64,000 nucleotides of DNA, from NCBI RefSeq assembly GCF_001975705.1, contig NZ_CP015093.1, positions 1,116,001 to 1,180,000 on the forward strand, given 5' to 3'. This stretch comes from Salipiger abyssi. GTDB taxonomy: Bacteria; Pseudomonadota; Alphaproteobacteria; Rhodobacterales; Rhodobacteraceae. Below, in pieces: positions 28,429-36,785 of the stretch (its first letter is position 1; each line of letters starts with the position of its first letter). The position numbers were made by a program, and so were the translations under genes. The notes beneath the pieces were generated by a model that worked only from the letters and a program-made list of their open reading frames with translations, was not told where the DNA came from and did not search any database.

Positions 28429-28631
28429 GGTCCTCTCCTCTGTCTCAGGCATCTGTTACCGCGAACCCTGCGCTGCCCTGCGCAGGGGCACAAGAGGGCA
28501 CAAGACGTCGTGAACGCGCCGCCGCCCGATCCGTGCTACCCTGAACGGCACGCGGCGCCGGTCGGTCCGGCCCGCCAGCGTGCCGGCCGGACCCGCCTGG
28601 CGCCTCCCGCAACGCCAGAGGGAGGAGACTC

Positions 28632-29486
28632 ATGGCCCAAACGATCGGAAACCCGCTATCCTGGACCGCGCAGCGCCTGAGCGGCGCCGGCGGTCATCTC
28701 GCCGCCGCCTCGCGCGAGCTGGGCAGCCAGGACGCTGCCGAACCGCAGGTCCGGCAGATGGACATGTCGGATATCGGCGCGTCCCTGCGCGCCGGCTGGG
28801 AGGATTTCCAGGCCTGCCGCAGCGACGTGATGTTCCTCGTCCTCGTCTACCCGGTGGTCGGCCTGCTGCTGATCGCCCTCGGCTTCCGGATGGAGCTGCT
28901 GCCGCTGCTCTTCCCGCTGATCTCCGGCTTTGCCATTCTCGGTCCGGTGGCGGCGGTGGGGCTCTACGAGATGAGCCGCCAGCGCGAGATGGGCGAGCAA
29001 CCCCGCTGGGGCCATGCCTTTGCCGTGCTGCGCGCGCCCGGCTTCGGTGCGGTTCTGGTGATGGGGATCTATCTCGCGGCGCTCTTCACCGCCTGGATGC
29101 TCACCGCCGCCGAGATCCACCGCGCCACCATGGGCACCGCCACGCCCGACAGCCTGAGTGCCTTCGCGGCGCAGGTCACCTCCACACCGGGCGGCTGGGC
29201 GCTGATCGTGATCGGTTGCGCGGTGGGCTTTCTCTTCGCGCTGGCGGCGCTGGCCACCTCGGTGGTGTCCTTCCCGCTGGTGCTCGACCGCCCGGTCGGC
29301 GCGCCGGTGGCGGTGGCCACCTCGATCCGCGTGCTGAAGCAAAACCCGCGCGTGGTGCTGAGCTGGGGCGCGCTGATCGCCGTGCTGATGGTGCTCGCCG
29401 CGATCCCGCTGCTGCTTGGCCTGATCGTGGTGCTGCCGGTGCTCGGCCATGCGAGCTGGCATTTCTACCGCCGTGCCGTGGCGTAG
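28632..29486 (+). CDS. DUF2189 integral membrane protein
   Basis: A 284-aa protein of the DUF2189 family. A soluble N-terminus (about 1-60) leads to six hydrophobic segments beginning VMFLVLVYPVVGLLLIALGF. The conserved GWEDFQ motif lies before the first helix, and GPVAAVGLYEMSRQREMGEQPRWGHAF is typical of the family, also annotated as cytochrome c oxidase subunit I-like in older records. The function is not established. GGGAGGAGAC lies just upstream of the ATG. It sits alone in orientation between two minus-strand quinone oxidoreductase genes. Confidence 0.85.
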   Translation: MAQTIGNPLSWTAQRLSGAGGHLAAASRELGSQDAAEPQVRQMDMSDIGASLRAGWEDFQACRSDVMFLVLVYPVVGLLLIALGFRMELLPLLFPLISGFAILGPVAAVGLYEMSRQREMGEQPRWGHAFAVLRAPGFGAVLVMGIYLAALFTAWMLTAAEIHRATMGTATPDSLSAFAAQVTSTPGGWALIVIGCAVGFLFALAALATSVVSFPLVLDRPVGAPVAVATSIRVLKQNPRVVLSWGALIAVLMVLAAIPLLLGLIVVLPVLGHASWHFYRRAVA

Positions 29487-29518
29487 GGCGGGTTTCACCC
29501 CGCCTGTCGCCCGCCGCT

Positions 29519-30502
29519 TTAGGCGACCTTCAACACGATCTTGCCCACATGCGCGGAGCTTTCCATCCGCGCATGTGCCTGCGCGGCATCCTCCAGCGCA
29601 AACTCCGAATCCATCACCGGCGCCACCTTCCCCGCGTCGAGCAGCGGCCAGACCTCCTTGCGCAGCGCCGCCGCGATGCGCGCCTTGGCCAGATCGCTCT
29701 GCGGGCGCAGGGTCGAGCCGGTGATCGTCAGCCGGCGCATCATGACATGGGCAAAGTTCAGCTCGACCTTCGGCCCCTGAAGGAAGGCGATCTGCACCAG
29801 CCGCCCCTCATCGGCCAGCGCCTTGACGTTGCGCGGCAGGTAATCGCCGCCCACCATGTCGAGGATCAGGTTCGCCCCGCCCTCGCCGCGCAGGATCTCG
29901 ACGAAATCCTCCTCGCGGTAGTTGATCGCCCGCTCGGCGCCGAGCGCGGTGCAGGCGGCGCATTTCTCCGCCGAGCCGGCAGTGGCAAAGACCCGCGCGC
30001 CAAAGGCCGAGGCGAGCTGGATCGCCGTGGTGCCGATGCCGGAGGAGCCGCCATGCACCAGAAAGCGCTCGCCGGCCTGCAAGCCGCCGCGCTGGAAGAC
30101 GTTGGACCAGACGGTAAAGAAGGTCTCGGGCAGGCAGGCCGCCTCGCGCAGCGCCATGCCCTCGGGCACCGGCAGGCAATGGGCGGCCGGCGTCGCGACG
30201 TATTCCGCATAACCGCCCCCCGGCAGCAGCGCGCAGACGCTGTCGCCAATGGCGGGCCAGCTCACCCCCGGCCCCACCGACACCACCTCGCCCGACGCTT
30301 CGAGCCCCGGCAGATCGCTGGCGCCCTTGGGTGGCGCATAGCTGCCCGCACGCTGGAGCGCGTCGGGCCGGTTCACCCCGGCCCAGGCGACGCGGATCAC
30401 CACCTCGCCATGCCCGGCGACGGGCACGGGCCGGTCCGTCAGGCGCAGCACCTCGGGGCCGCCGGGTTCGGAAATCTCGACGGCGCGCATGCTGTCAGTC
30501 AT
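29519..30502 (-). CDS. NAD(P)H quinone oxidoreductase, PIG3-like
   Basis: A 327-aa MDR-superfamily protein of the PIG3/TIGR02824 type. The start of the family is visible (MRAVEISEPGGPEVL), followed by GVNRPDALQRAGSYAPPKGASDLPGLEASGEV and the nucleotide-binding VHGGSSGIGTTAIQLASAFGARV (about 148-170). The C-terminus is HARMESSAHVGKIVLKV. It is distinct from the QOR at 27442, with a different N-terminal domain. It lies 19 bp downstream of the COQ9 gene on the same strand, so the two are likely cotranscribed, hinting at quinone-related metabolism. Confidence 0.92.
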   Translation of the reverse strand: MTDSMRAVEISEPGGPEVLRLTDRPVPVAGHGEVVIRVAWAGVNRPDALQRAGSYAPPKGASDLPGLEASGEVVSVGPGVSWPAIGDSVCALLPGGGYAEYVATPAAHCLPVPEGMALREAACLPETFFTVWSNVFQRGGLQAGERFLVHGGSSGIGTTAIQLASAFGARVFATAGSAEKCAACTALGAERAINYREEDFVEILRGEGGANLILDMVGGDYLPRNVKALADEGRLVQIAFLQGPKVELNFAHVMMRRLTITGSTLRPQSDLAKARIAAALRKEVWPLLDAGKVAPVMDSEFALEDAAQAHARMESSAHVGKIVLKVA

Positions 30503-30521
30503 GTAGTTTTCCCAAATGCTC

Positions 30522-31208
30522 TTATCTCGGGGCGGTCCAGCCGCCCGGCAAATCGTTCTCTCGCACCGATCGCGGCGCGCGGATGCTGCTTAGCACCCGT
30601 TCGGGGCCTGCGAAAACCCGTTTCAGCAGCCGGTTGTCGCGCATCCGGGCCTTTGTCTGCTCGATTCGCATCACGTCCTCGATACGGCGGTCGAGAAACT
30701 CCCAGGTCGCGTGATGATCGGGCGAATCGTCGCCCAGCCAGTAGAGCACCGTCGAGGAATAGACCCCGCTCAGCGTCGCGCGCTTGGTGTACCAGTTGAA
30801 ATCGCGGGCGGTGTCGCCGAGCGCGCCCCAGATCCGGTCGGATGTGCACCAGATCAGCTTGGCGCCGTCGGGCGCATAGATCGGCAGCGCAAAGAGCGTC
30901 GTGCCGCGCCGCACCGCCTCGCGGTCCTTGACCACCTCGATCCGCGTGCGCACGGCACGCGTGACCTTGTCGCGATATCGGAGCCCGTCATCGTCAAGTT
31001 CCTGAAGCCGCGTGATCATGGCGTCGTCGCCGCGCTTGTGAAACGCAACCGCCATGTCCACCGCGCCCCGCGGATAGAGCCCCCGGGCTACCACCGGGTC
31101 AATATCCGCATCCGTCACCGCCGCGCGGAAGGTCGTTTCCGACCAGCCATCGAAGGCGACATGGTTCAGCGCCGCATCCAGCAGGCGCCCAGCTATGTCA
31201 TCTGTCAT
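30522..31208 (-). CDS. COQ9 family protein, ubiquinone biosynthesis accessory factor
   Basis: A 228-aa protein of the COQ9/TetR-like fold. The N-terminal helical part (AALNHVAFDGWSETTFRAAVTDADIDPVVARGLYPRGAVD) resembles a TetR HTH. The core contains ALPIYAPDGAKLIWCTSDRIWGALGDTARDFNWYTKR, the conserved lipid-binding region. COQ9 binds lipids and supports COQ7-type hydroxylation of ubiquinone intermediates. The start at 31208 follows AAGGAGAGG; an in-frame ATG at 31229 is possible. It is divergent from rpsU with 115 bp between them, an arrangement conserved in Rhodobacteraceae. Confidence 0.9.
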   Translation of the reverse strand: MTDDIAGRLLDAALNHVAFDGWSETTFRAAVTDADIDPVVARGLYPRGAVDMAVAFHKRGDDAMITRLQELDDDGLRYRDKVTRAVRTRIEVVKDREAVRRGTTLFALPIYAPDGAKLIWCTSDRIWGALGDTARDFNWYTKRATLSGVYSSTVLYWLGDDSPDHHATWEFLDRRIEDVMRIEQTKARMRDNRLLKRVFAGPERVLSSIRAPRSVRENDLPGGWTAPR

Positions 31209-31241
31209 GGGGCCTCTCCTTCGACTCAATACATAGGAGTC

Positions 31242-31270
31242 TAGACAATTCTGCCAAGGCGCGCTATACG
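31242..31270 (+). promoter_or_regulatory. Probable sigma-70 promoter for rpsU
   Basis: A -35-like TAGACA (31242-31247) and a -10-like TATACG (31265-31270) are separated by exactly 17 bp, 54 bp upstream of the rpsU ATG. Each box matches the consensus at four or five positions. The region between the divergent COQ9 and rpsU starts is otherwise free of better candidates. Confidence 0.5.
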
Positions 31271-31323
31271 GGCGCTTCCTGCAATTCCTTGCAACTCAAA
31301 CTTAGAAAGGTGGTGAAAACCAC

Positions 31324-31530
31324 ATGCAGGTTAGTGTTCGCGACAACAACGTCGATCAGGCGCTCCGCGCCCTGAAGAAGAAGCTGCAGCGCGAAGGCGT
31401 GTTCCGTGAAATGAAGCTTCGGCAGCATTTCGAGAAACCGTCCGAGAAAAAAGCACGCGAAAAGGCCGAGGCGATCCGCCGTGCCCGCAAGCTGGCACGC
31501 AAGAAAGCCCAGCGCGAAGGTCTCCTCTGA
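31324..31530 (+). CDS. rpsU: 30S ribosomal protein S21
   Basis: A 68-aa basic protein with the S21 sequence [25 protein letters not shown] followed by the arginine/lysine-rich helix [22 protein letters not shown]21 sits at the 30S platform near the anti-Shine-Dalgarno region and helps start-site selection. The AAAGGTGGTG upstream is a good ribosome binding site. The gene is monocistronic: a promoter lies 54 bp upstream and a hairpin terminator 48 bp downstream. Confidence 0.98.
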   Translation: MQVSVRDNNVDQALRALKKKLQREGVFREMKLRQHFEKPSEKKAREKAEAIRRARKLARKKAQREGLL

Positions 31531-31578
31531 GATCTCGCCGCCTAAGGTCACGCAGCTGACCTTCCGACACAGAAGACG

Positions 31579-31609
31579 ACCCCCGGGGCTGCCGCCTTTC
31601 GGGGGTTTG
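31579..31609 (+). terminator. Intrinsic terminator after rpsU
   Basis: ACCCCCG (31579-31585) pairs with CGGGGGT (31600-31606), with an inner GGGCTGCCGCC loop region that can pair further, and is followed by TTTGT. It lies 48 bp downstream of the rpsU stop, before the next promoter region. Confidence 0.65.
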
Positions 31610-31745
31610 TCATTTCCTGGGGTTCCCATTTCAGGGAAAAGACCCCGCAAAGCCCCTATAGGCTGCAGAAATCCGTGATAGGCTCGCGCCGGACTGCCGC
31701 AGGATTTTGCGGTGGCCGCGATATTGTCCTGACAGGATTTCCGAC

Positions 31746-33089
31746 ATGACCGATGGCATTTCCATTCTGATCCTCGTGCTGCTGGCGGCGGTGGTCGCCG
31801 TGGCGCTGATCCGACGCAAGCCGCCCCGCCCGAAAACCGACAAGCCGCCCAAGCCCCCGGAGGCCCAGGCGCCGAAACCGTCCGAGACAGGGGATGATGC
31901 GGAAGAGATGGCCCCGCCCCCCTTCGAACCAGAGTGGGAACGCGAGGAAACGCCGCCCGAAGACGCCCTCAGCTGGGAGCGGGAAACCGCCGCGCCCGAG
32001 CCCGAACTCGCGCCCCCCATGCCGGCGCCGATGCCGGAAATGGCCGCTCCGGTGGACAACCGTTACTGGGTGCAGCGGCTGTTCTTCGGCACCGACCGCA
32101 ATGTCGAGCGCCAGGAGGAGACCGGCCCGGTCTTTGGCCACAGGCGCGCCAACGCGCTGAAGCTCGGCCATACCGACATCACCATTCCGCGCGAGGCGCA
32201 CCGGCTGGGCAAGGTCGAGCGCCCCAAGGAGATCACGCTCTTCAAGGTCACCCTGTGGAAGCAGGCAGAGGATCCCGCCAAGCACTTCACCGTGCACAAG
32301 ACCGAGATCCTGAGCGAGACCGCCTTTACCGGCATGGCCGCCGAGGCCGCTCAGAGCGCCGCGACCTATGCCAATACCGCCTTTGTCTTCATCCACGGTT
32401 TCAACACCACCTTTGCCGAGGCGATGTTCCGCGCCGCGCAGCTTGCCCACGATCTCGGATTTGACGGGCCGGCCTTTGCCTATAGCTGGCCTTCGGTGGG
32501 CGAGACGCTGGATTATGTGACCGACATGGACAGCGCCGACAACGCGGTCACCTTCATCGACCGGTTCCTGGAGATCGTCTTCAACGTGCCCGGCGTCGAG
32601 AAGGTCCACCTCGTCGCGCATTCCATGGGCAACGCGGCGCTGGCGCAGCTCCTGACCCATGCGGGCACCAGCCTCAGCCAGCGGGGCCGCGCCATCGAGC
32701 AGCTTGTGCTCGCCGCGCCGGATCTGGATGCCGGCGAGTTCGGCAATATCCACAGCCACTTCACCGCCGCGGCCAAGGGCGTCACGCTCTATGCCTGCGC
32801 CTCCGACCGCGCCCTGCTGGCGGCGCAGAAGATCCGTGGCGACTACATAAGGCTCGGCGATGTAGGGCCGGAGGGGCCGATGGTGGTGCCCGGGGTCGAT
32901 TCCATCGACGTCAGCGCGGTGGGCACCGATCTGTTTTCGCTCAACCACAATGTCTATGCGCAGGATCGCGGCGTGCTCGACGATCTCGGCGCGCTGTTCC
33001 TGACCGGGCAGCGCCCGCCCCGGCTGCGCATGCCGACGCTGGAAGAGATCGCCGGGCAGAGGGGCATCTACTGGCGCATGCCGCGCTGA
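31746..33089 (+). CDS. DUF900 alpha/beta hydrolase, membrane-anchored
   Basis: A 447-aa protein with one N-terminal membrane helix (ISILILVLLAAVVAVALI, about 5-22), a long proline/glutamate-rich low-complexity linker (23-105) and a DUF900 alpha/beta-hydrolase domain (about 106-420). The oxyanion strand is FVFIHGFNTTF (214-224), and the nucleophile elbow VAHSMGN gives Ser293. Likely catalytic partners are Asp in APDLDAGEF and a C-terminal His in SLNHNVY. The substrate is unknown; DUF900 proteins resemble esterases or lipases. The start at 31746 begins the helix; an earlier in-frame ATG at 31707 is possible. A hairpin follows the gene. Confidence 0.85.
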   Translation: MTDGISILILVLLAAVVAVALIRRKPPRPKTDKPPKPPEAQAPKPSETGDDAEEMAPPPFEPEWEREETPPEDALSWERETAAPEPELAPPMPAPMPEMAAPVDNRYWVQRLFFGTDRNVERQEETGPVFGHRRANALKLGHTDITIPREAHRLGKVERPKEITLFKVTLWKQAEDPAKHFTVHKTEILSETAFTGMAAEAAQSAATYANTAFVFIHGFNTTFAEAMFRAAQLAHDLGFDGPAFAYSWPSVGETLDYVTDMDSADNAVTFIDRFLEIVFNVPGVEKVHLVAHSMGNAALAQLLTHAGTSLSQRGRAIEQLVLAAPDLDAGEFGNIHSHFTAAAKGVTLYACASDRALLAAQKIRGDYIRLGDVGPEGPMVVPGVDSIDVSAVGTDLFSLNHNVYAQDRGVLDDLGALFLTGQRPPRLRMPTLEEIAGQRGIYWRMPR

Positions 33090-33111
33090 CCCCAGCCACG
33101 ACACGAAAAAA

Positions 33112-33133
33112 GGGGCGCCGAAACCGGCGCCCC
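33112..33133 (-). terminator. Intrinsic terminator for serA, possibly bidirectional
   Basis: A 9-bp perfect stem GGGGCGCCG/CGGCGCCCC (33112-33120 with 33125-33133) with loop AAAC. Read on the minus strand it is followed by a run of six T, as expected for an intrinsic terminator of the serC-serA direction. On the plus strand only two T follow, so termination of the hydrolase gene there would be weaker. It lies 24 bp beyond the serA stop. Confidence 0.85.
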
Positions 33134-33157
33134 TTCGCATGTCCGACCGGTGCGGCC

Positions 33158-34753
33158 TCAGGCCACGTCGAATTGCAGCGGCTTGACCTGCTTGAAGAGA
33201 CCGGTCGCCTTCAGCGCGTCGACAACGCTCGGATCCAGCGCCTCGTCGAGATAGGAGATGGCGATGGCCTGGCCGCCCTGCTTCGACCGGCCAAGGGTGA
33301 AGTTGGCAAGGTTCACCTTGTGCTCGCCCAGCATCGTACCCAGCGTACCGATGATCCCCGGCATGTCCTCGTTGGTGGTGTAGAGCATGTGCTCGCCCAC
33401 CTCGGCGTCGATATTGATGCCCTTGATCTGGATGAAGCGCGGCTTGCCGTCCGAGAACACGGTGCCGGCAATCGAGCGCTCGCGCTTCGCGGTCACCATG
33501 GTCACCTTGATATAGCCCTCGAACACGCCCGACTGCTCCTGACGGGTGGTCGAGATCTGGATGCCGCGCTCCTTGGCGATCACCGGGGCGGAGACCATGT
33601 TCACTTCGGGCGAGATCGACTTCATGATGCCGGCGATGGTGGCGCAGTTCAGCGCCTCCAGGTTCATCGTCGCGGCCTCGCCGTCATAGAGGATGTTGAT
33701 CGCCTTGATCGGCTCGTCGGTCATCTGGCCGATGAAACCGCCGAGATGGCCGGCGACCTTGATCCACGGCCCCATGACCTTGGCTTCCTCGGCGGTCACC
33801 GAGGGCATGTTGAGCGCGTTCTGCACGGCGCCGGTCAGCAGGTAATCCGACATCTGCTCGGCCACCTGAAGCGCCACGTTCTCCTGCGCCTCGGTGGTCG
33901 AGGCGCCAAGGTGCGGGGTGCAGACCACATTGGGCAGGCCGAAGAGCGGGTTCTCGGTGGCGGGCTCTTCCTTGAACACGTCAAAGGCCGCACCGGCCAC
34001 ATGGCCCGACTTGATCAGCTCGGCCAGCGCCGCCTCGTCGACCAGACCGCCACGGGCACAGTTGATGATGCGCACGCCCTTCTTGGTCTTGGCGAGGTTC
34101 TCCGCCGAGAGGATATTGCGGGTGCCGTCGGTCAGCGGCACATGCAGGGTGATGAAATCGGCGCGCTTGAGCAGCTCGTCGAGCTCGACCTTTTCCACCT
34201 GCATCTGCTGCGCCTTCTCTTCCGACAGGAAGGGATCGTAGGCCACGACCTTCATCTTGAGGCCACGGGCGCGGTCGCAGACGATACCGCCGATATTGCC
34301 GGCACCGATCACGCCGAGAGTCTTGGCGGTCAGCTCGGTGCCCATGAACTTGGATTTCTCCCACTTGCCGGCCTGGGTCGAGGCATCGGCGGCGGGGATT
34401 TGGCGCGCCACGGCGAACATCAGCGCGATGGCGTGTTCGGCGGTGGTGATCATGTTGCCGAAGGGCGTGTTCATAACGATCACGCCTTTCTTGGAGGCCG
34501 CTTCCTTGTCGACATTGTCGGTGCCGATGCCGGCGCGGCCCACGACCTTGAGCTTGGTGGCGTGCTCGAGGATGGTCGGCGTCACCTTGGTGGCCGAGCG
34601 GATGGCAAGGCCGTCATACTCGCCGATGATCTCGGCGAGCTTTTCCTTGTCCTTGCCCACATCGGGCAGGAAATCCACATCGATGCCGCGATCACGGAAG
34701 ATCTGGACGGCGGTTTCCGAGAGCTTGTCGGAGACGAGAACTTTGGGAGCCAT
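33158..34753 (-). CDS. serA: D-3-phosphoglycerate dehydrogenase
   Basis: The 531-aa enzyme oxidises 3-phosphoglycerate to 3-phosphohydroxypyruvate, the first step of serine synthesis. The NAD-binding motif is VIGAGNIGG (148-156), preceded by VGRAGIGTDNVD (71-82). The 2-hydroxyacid dehydrogenase signatures continue (FITLHVPLTDGTRNI, INCARGGLVDEAAL). A substrate-binding insertion domain and a C-terminal ACT domain (about 455-531) mark the long form. The start at 34753 follows AAAGGACC; an in-frame ATG at 34804 lies inside the spacer repeat. It lies 105 bp downstream of serC on the same strand and ends at an intrinsic terminator. Confidence 0.97.
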   Translation of the reverse strand: MAPKVLVSDKLSETAVQIFRDRGIDVDFLPDVGKDKEKLAEIIGEYDGLAIRSATKVTPTILEHATKLKVVGRAGIGTDNVDKEAASKKGVIVMNTPFGNMITTAEHAIALMFAVARQIPAADASTQAGKWEKSKFMGTELTAKTLGVIGAGNIGGIVCDRARGLKMKVVAYDPFLSEEKAQQMQVEKVELDELLKRADFITLHVPLTDGTRNILSAENLAKTKKGVRIINCARGGLVDEAALAELIKSGHVAGAAFDVFKEEPATENPLFGLPNVVCTPHLGASTTEAQENVALQVAEQMSDYLLTGAVQNALNMPSVTAEEAKVMGPWIKVAGHLGGFIGQMTDEPIKAINILYDGEAATMNLEALNCATIAGIMKSISPEVNMVSAPVIAKERGIQISTTRQEQSGVFEGYIKVTMVTAKRERSIAGTVFSDGKPRFIQIKGINIDAEVGEHMLYTTNEDMPGIIGTLGTMLGEHKVNLANFTLGRSKQGGQAIAISYLDEALDPSVVDALKATGLFKQVKPLQFDVA

Positions 34754-34784
34754 GGGTCTGGTCCTTTGGATATGGGGAGGGAGC

Positions 34785-34852
34785 GGTGGGCAAAAATTGC
34801 CCACCCTACGCTGTCATTCGAAGGGAAGAGTAGGGTGGGCAATCTGCCCACC
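34785..34852. repeat. Inverted repeat element (GTGGGCA units) in the serC-serA spacer
   Basis: Two small hairpins, GGTGGGCA-aaaat-TGCCCACC and GGTGGGCA-atc-TGCCCACC, face each other, and the intervening arms TGCCCACCCTAC and GTAGGGTGGGCA are also complementary. The element fills most of the 105-bp gap. Units of this GGTGGGCA/CCCTAC type recur as dispersed palindromic repeats in many proteobacterial genomes. Here it could stabilise the serC message or modulate serA expression. Confidence 0.65.
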
Positions 34853-34858
34853 TCTGGC

Positions 34859-36013
34859 TCACGCGGTCGCGGTCTGCTCTTCGAGCACTTCCTCGAAGGC
34901 CCATTTGATCCAGAGCGTCAGCTTCTCGACATCCGCGGCCTCGATGGTGGCACCGCACCAGACGCGCAGACCCGCCGGGGCATCGCGATAGGCGCCGATG
35001 TCATAGGCGGCGTTGTAATCGTCGAGCTTCTTGGCCACCGCCTTGGCGAAGGCCGCACCATCCTTGATCCGCTCGTCGGTGAACTTCAGGCAGACGGAGG
35101 TGTTCGAGCGCGTCGCCGGATCCTCGGCGAGGTTGGCCAGCCAGTCGTTGCGATCGCAGAAATCCCACAGCACCTTGGCGTTGGTATCCGCGCGCTTCAT
35201 CAGCGCGGGCAGGCCGCCGATCTTGCGCGCCCAGTCCAGCGCCACGAGGTAATCCTCGACCGCCAGCATGGAGGGCGTGTTGATCGTCTCGCCCCGGAAC
35301 ACGCCTTCGATCAGCTTGCCGCCCTTGGTCAGGCGGAAGATCTTCGGCAGCGGCCAGGCCGGGGTGTAGCTTTCCAGGCGCTCGACGGCGCGCGGGCTCA
35401 GGATCAGCATGCCGTGGGCCGCTTCACCGCCCATGACCTTCTGCCAGGAGAAGGTGGTCACATCGAGCTTGTCCCAGGGCAGATCCTGCGCAAAGGCGGC
35501 GCTGGTCGCGTCGCAGATGGTCAGGCCCTCGCGGTCGGCGGGGATCGCGTCGCCATTGGGCACGCGCACGCCGGAGGTGGTGCCGTTCCAGGTGAACACG
35601 ACATCATTGTTGAAATCGACCGTGGCGAAATCGACGATCTCGCCATACTCGGCGGTCTTCACCTCGGCATCGATCTTGAGCTGCTTGACCACATCGGTCA
35701 CCCAGCCGGCACCGAAGCTTTCCCAGGCCAGCATCTCGGCCTTGCGGGCGCCGAGCAGAGACCAGAGCGCCATCTCGACGGCGCCGGTATCGGAGGCGGG
35801 AACGATGCCGATCTTGTAGTCGGCGGGAATGCCCAGGATCTCGCGCGTGCCCTCAATGGCGGCGGCGAGCTTTTCCTTGCCGATCTTGGCGCGGTGCGAC
35901 CGACCGAGCGCCGCATCGGCGAGCATGTCCACGGAAAAATGGGGGATCTTGGCACAGGGGCCAGAAGAAAAACGCGGATTGGCCGGCCGCGTAGCCGGGT
36001 GCTTGGTAGCCAT
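34859..36013 (-). CDS. serC: Phosphoserine aminotransferase
   Basis: The 384-aa PLP enzyme converts 3-phosphohydroxypyruvate and glutamate to phosphoserine. The PLP lysine is Lys192 in [29 protein letters not shown] near the N-terminus marks the longer alphaproteobacterial type of SerC. The start at 36013 has GGAAGG 12-17 nt upstream. Just upstream is a GC-rich hairpin leader (36040-36057), which also forms the left attachment repeat of the integrated element, so the promoter now used by serC lies within element-side sequence. Confidence 0.96.
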   Translation of the reverse strand: MATKHPATRPANPRFSSGPCAKIPHFSVDMLADAALGRSHRAKIGKEKLAAAIEGTREILGIPADYKIGIVPASDTGAVEMALWSLLGARKAEMLAWESFGAGWVTDVVKQLKIDAEVKTAEYGEIVDFATVDFNNDVVFTWNGTTSGVRVPNGDAIPADREGLTICDATSAAFAQDLPWDKLDVTTFSWQKVMGGEAAHGMLILSPRAVERLESYTPAWPLPKIFRLTKGGKLIEGVFRGETINTPSMLAVEDYLVALDWARKIGGLPALMKRADTNAKVLWDFCDRNDWLANLAEDPATRSNTSVCLKFTDERIKDGAAFAKAVAKKLDDYNAAYDIGAYRDAPAGLRVWCGATIEAADVEKLTLWIKWAFEEVLEEQTATA

Positions 36014-36099
36014 GATGTACCTAACCTTCCAGATAGATGCCCCTCGTTGGGGAGGGGTGTCCCGCCGCCGGGCATACGCTTCCCCAGGAAAAACAGCAA
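36014..36099 (-). promoter_or_regulatory. serC leader hairpin and promoter-like boxes, partly inside the integrated element
   Basis: Read on the minus strand, a 6-bp stem CCCCTC/GAGGGG (36040-36045 with 36052-36057) lies about 25 nt before the serC start codon. Upstream are a -10-like TATGCC (36071-36076) and a -35-like TTGCTG (36094-36099) 17 bp apart. Transcription from these would begin close to the hairpin. A leader motif associated with serC (the serC RNA motif) has been described in alphaproteobacteria; whether this hairpin belongs to it should be tested against that family model. Confidence 0.5.
36039..36063. repeat. Left attachment repeat (attL core) in the serC leader
   Basis: The 25-bp segment starts GCCCCTCGTTGGGG and ends GGTGTCCC. 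It recurs at 46463-46486 with one G fewer. Weaker similarity continues on the element side to 36100 (about 25 of 37 positions by eye, ending AGCAAG in both copies). It contains the serC leader hairpin. Confidence 0.75.
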
Positions 36100-36321
36100 G
36101 TATCAAAAGAGGCTGCCGAGCAGATTCCTACGGCGCGCCGCAGAACGATACAAGAACACACACCGACTGCACGTGCAAAATCGGTGCAGTTTGTTCCCCT
36201 TACGTCCCGCCCCCAGGCAAAGGAAAACCCCGGCGCGCTGGCGGGCGCGACCGGGGTCAAAAGCATTCGTGACGTATCTCTGCTTCAGCAAGATAATACC
36301 TCGCACAAACCGCGAAACGCA

Positions 36322-36558
36322 ATGTCGAAGTTCGCCAAGCTCGCGCACAAGCGGGTGGCAAAAGCACTAGGCTTCGCGCTGACACTCGCCAGAGAATCGG
36401 GTTGGCATGGTTTTTCCACCGTGCTGCGGACGCGCCTCACGACCGAGGAACGCGCCGCGCTGGCCTTTGCCGCCCTGCGCAGTCTGGACGATCACACCGC
36501 TTACCTCACGGCCTCTGCGGCACTCTTCGAAGTGGTCAACGGGGAGGCGCAGGCATGA
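36322..36558 (+). CDS. Small element protein, unknown
   Basis: A 78-aa protein (MSKFAKLAHKRVAKALGFAL...) with a basic, amphipathic N-terminus and an acidic C-terminal half (TTEERAALAFAALRSLDDHTAYLTASAALFEVV). I do not recognise the family. It is the first gene inside the left repeat and overlaps the next small gene by 4 bp (ATGA), which supports both as a translated pair. The start at 36322 is the last Met before this sequence; longer in-frame sequence upstream runs through the attachment repeat. About 220 bp between the repeat and this start has no gene; a short CCCCGG-type inverted repeat lies near 36227-36256. Confidence 0.55.
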   Translation: MSKFAKLAHKRVAKALGFALTLARESGWHGFSTVLRTRLTTEERAALAFAALRSLDDHTAYLTASAALFEVVNGEAQA

Positions 36559-36785
36559 CGGATCGTGAGCTTGACGAAATCCTGACCTACCGCTGGCCGA
36601 TTGTGGTGCGCCGCGTGATGGCTGACAGCTCGGACGATTGGGTCAAGGGCTTTGTCCGGTCCATCGCCAGACACGGCAAACGCGCCTCTTGGCGGCCCTC
36701 TCTGAAGCAAGCGCAGATCATGCGGCGGCTGGTGTCCGAACTCGGCACCGCGCCGGAAACGTCTTTCAACCCCATCGAGGACTGA
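36555..36785 (+). CDS. Small element protein, unknown
   Basis: A 76-aa protein (MTDRELDEILTYRWPIVVRRVMADSSDDWVKGFVRSIARHGKRASWRPSLKQAQIMRRLVSELG...) with alternating acidic and basic helices. No family recognised; the segment FVRSIARHGKRASWRPSLKQAQIMRRLV resembles short phage proteins found near terminase genes, where a similar string is common. It is coupled to the preceding gene by an ATGA overlap. Immediately downstream begins the gene-free structured region. Confidence 0.6.
   Translation: MTDRELDEILTYRWPIVVRRVMADSSDDWVKGFVRSIARHGKRASWRPSLKQAQIMRRLVSELGTAPETSFNPIED

Noticed and set aside
36000..36120. tRNA gene as the attachment site of the integrated element
   Set aside because: No cloverleaf or CCA-type tRNA end could be found at either repeat; the repeat is a short hairpin in the serC leader.
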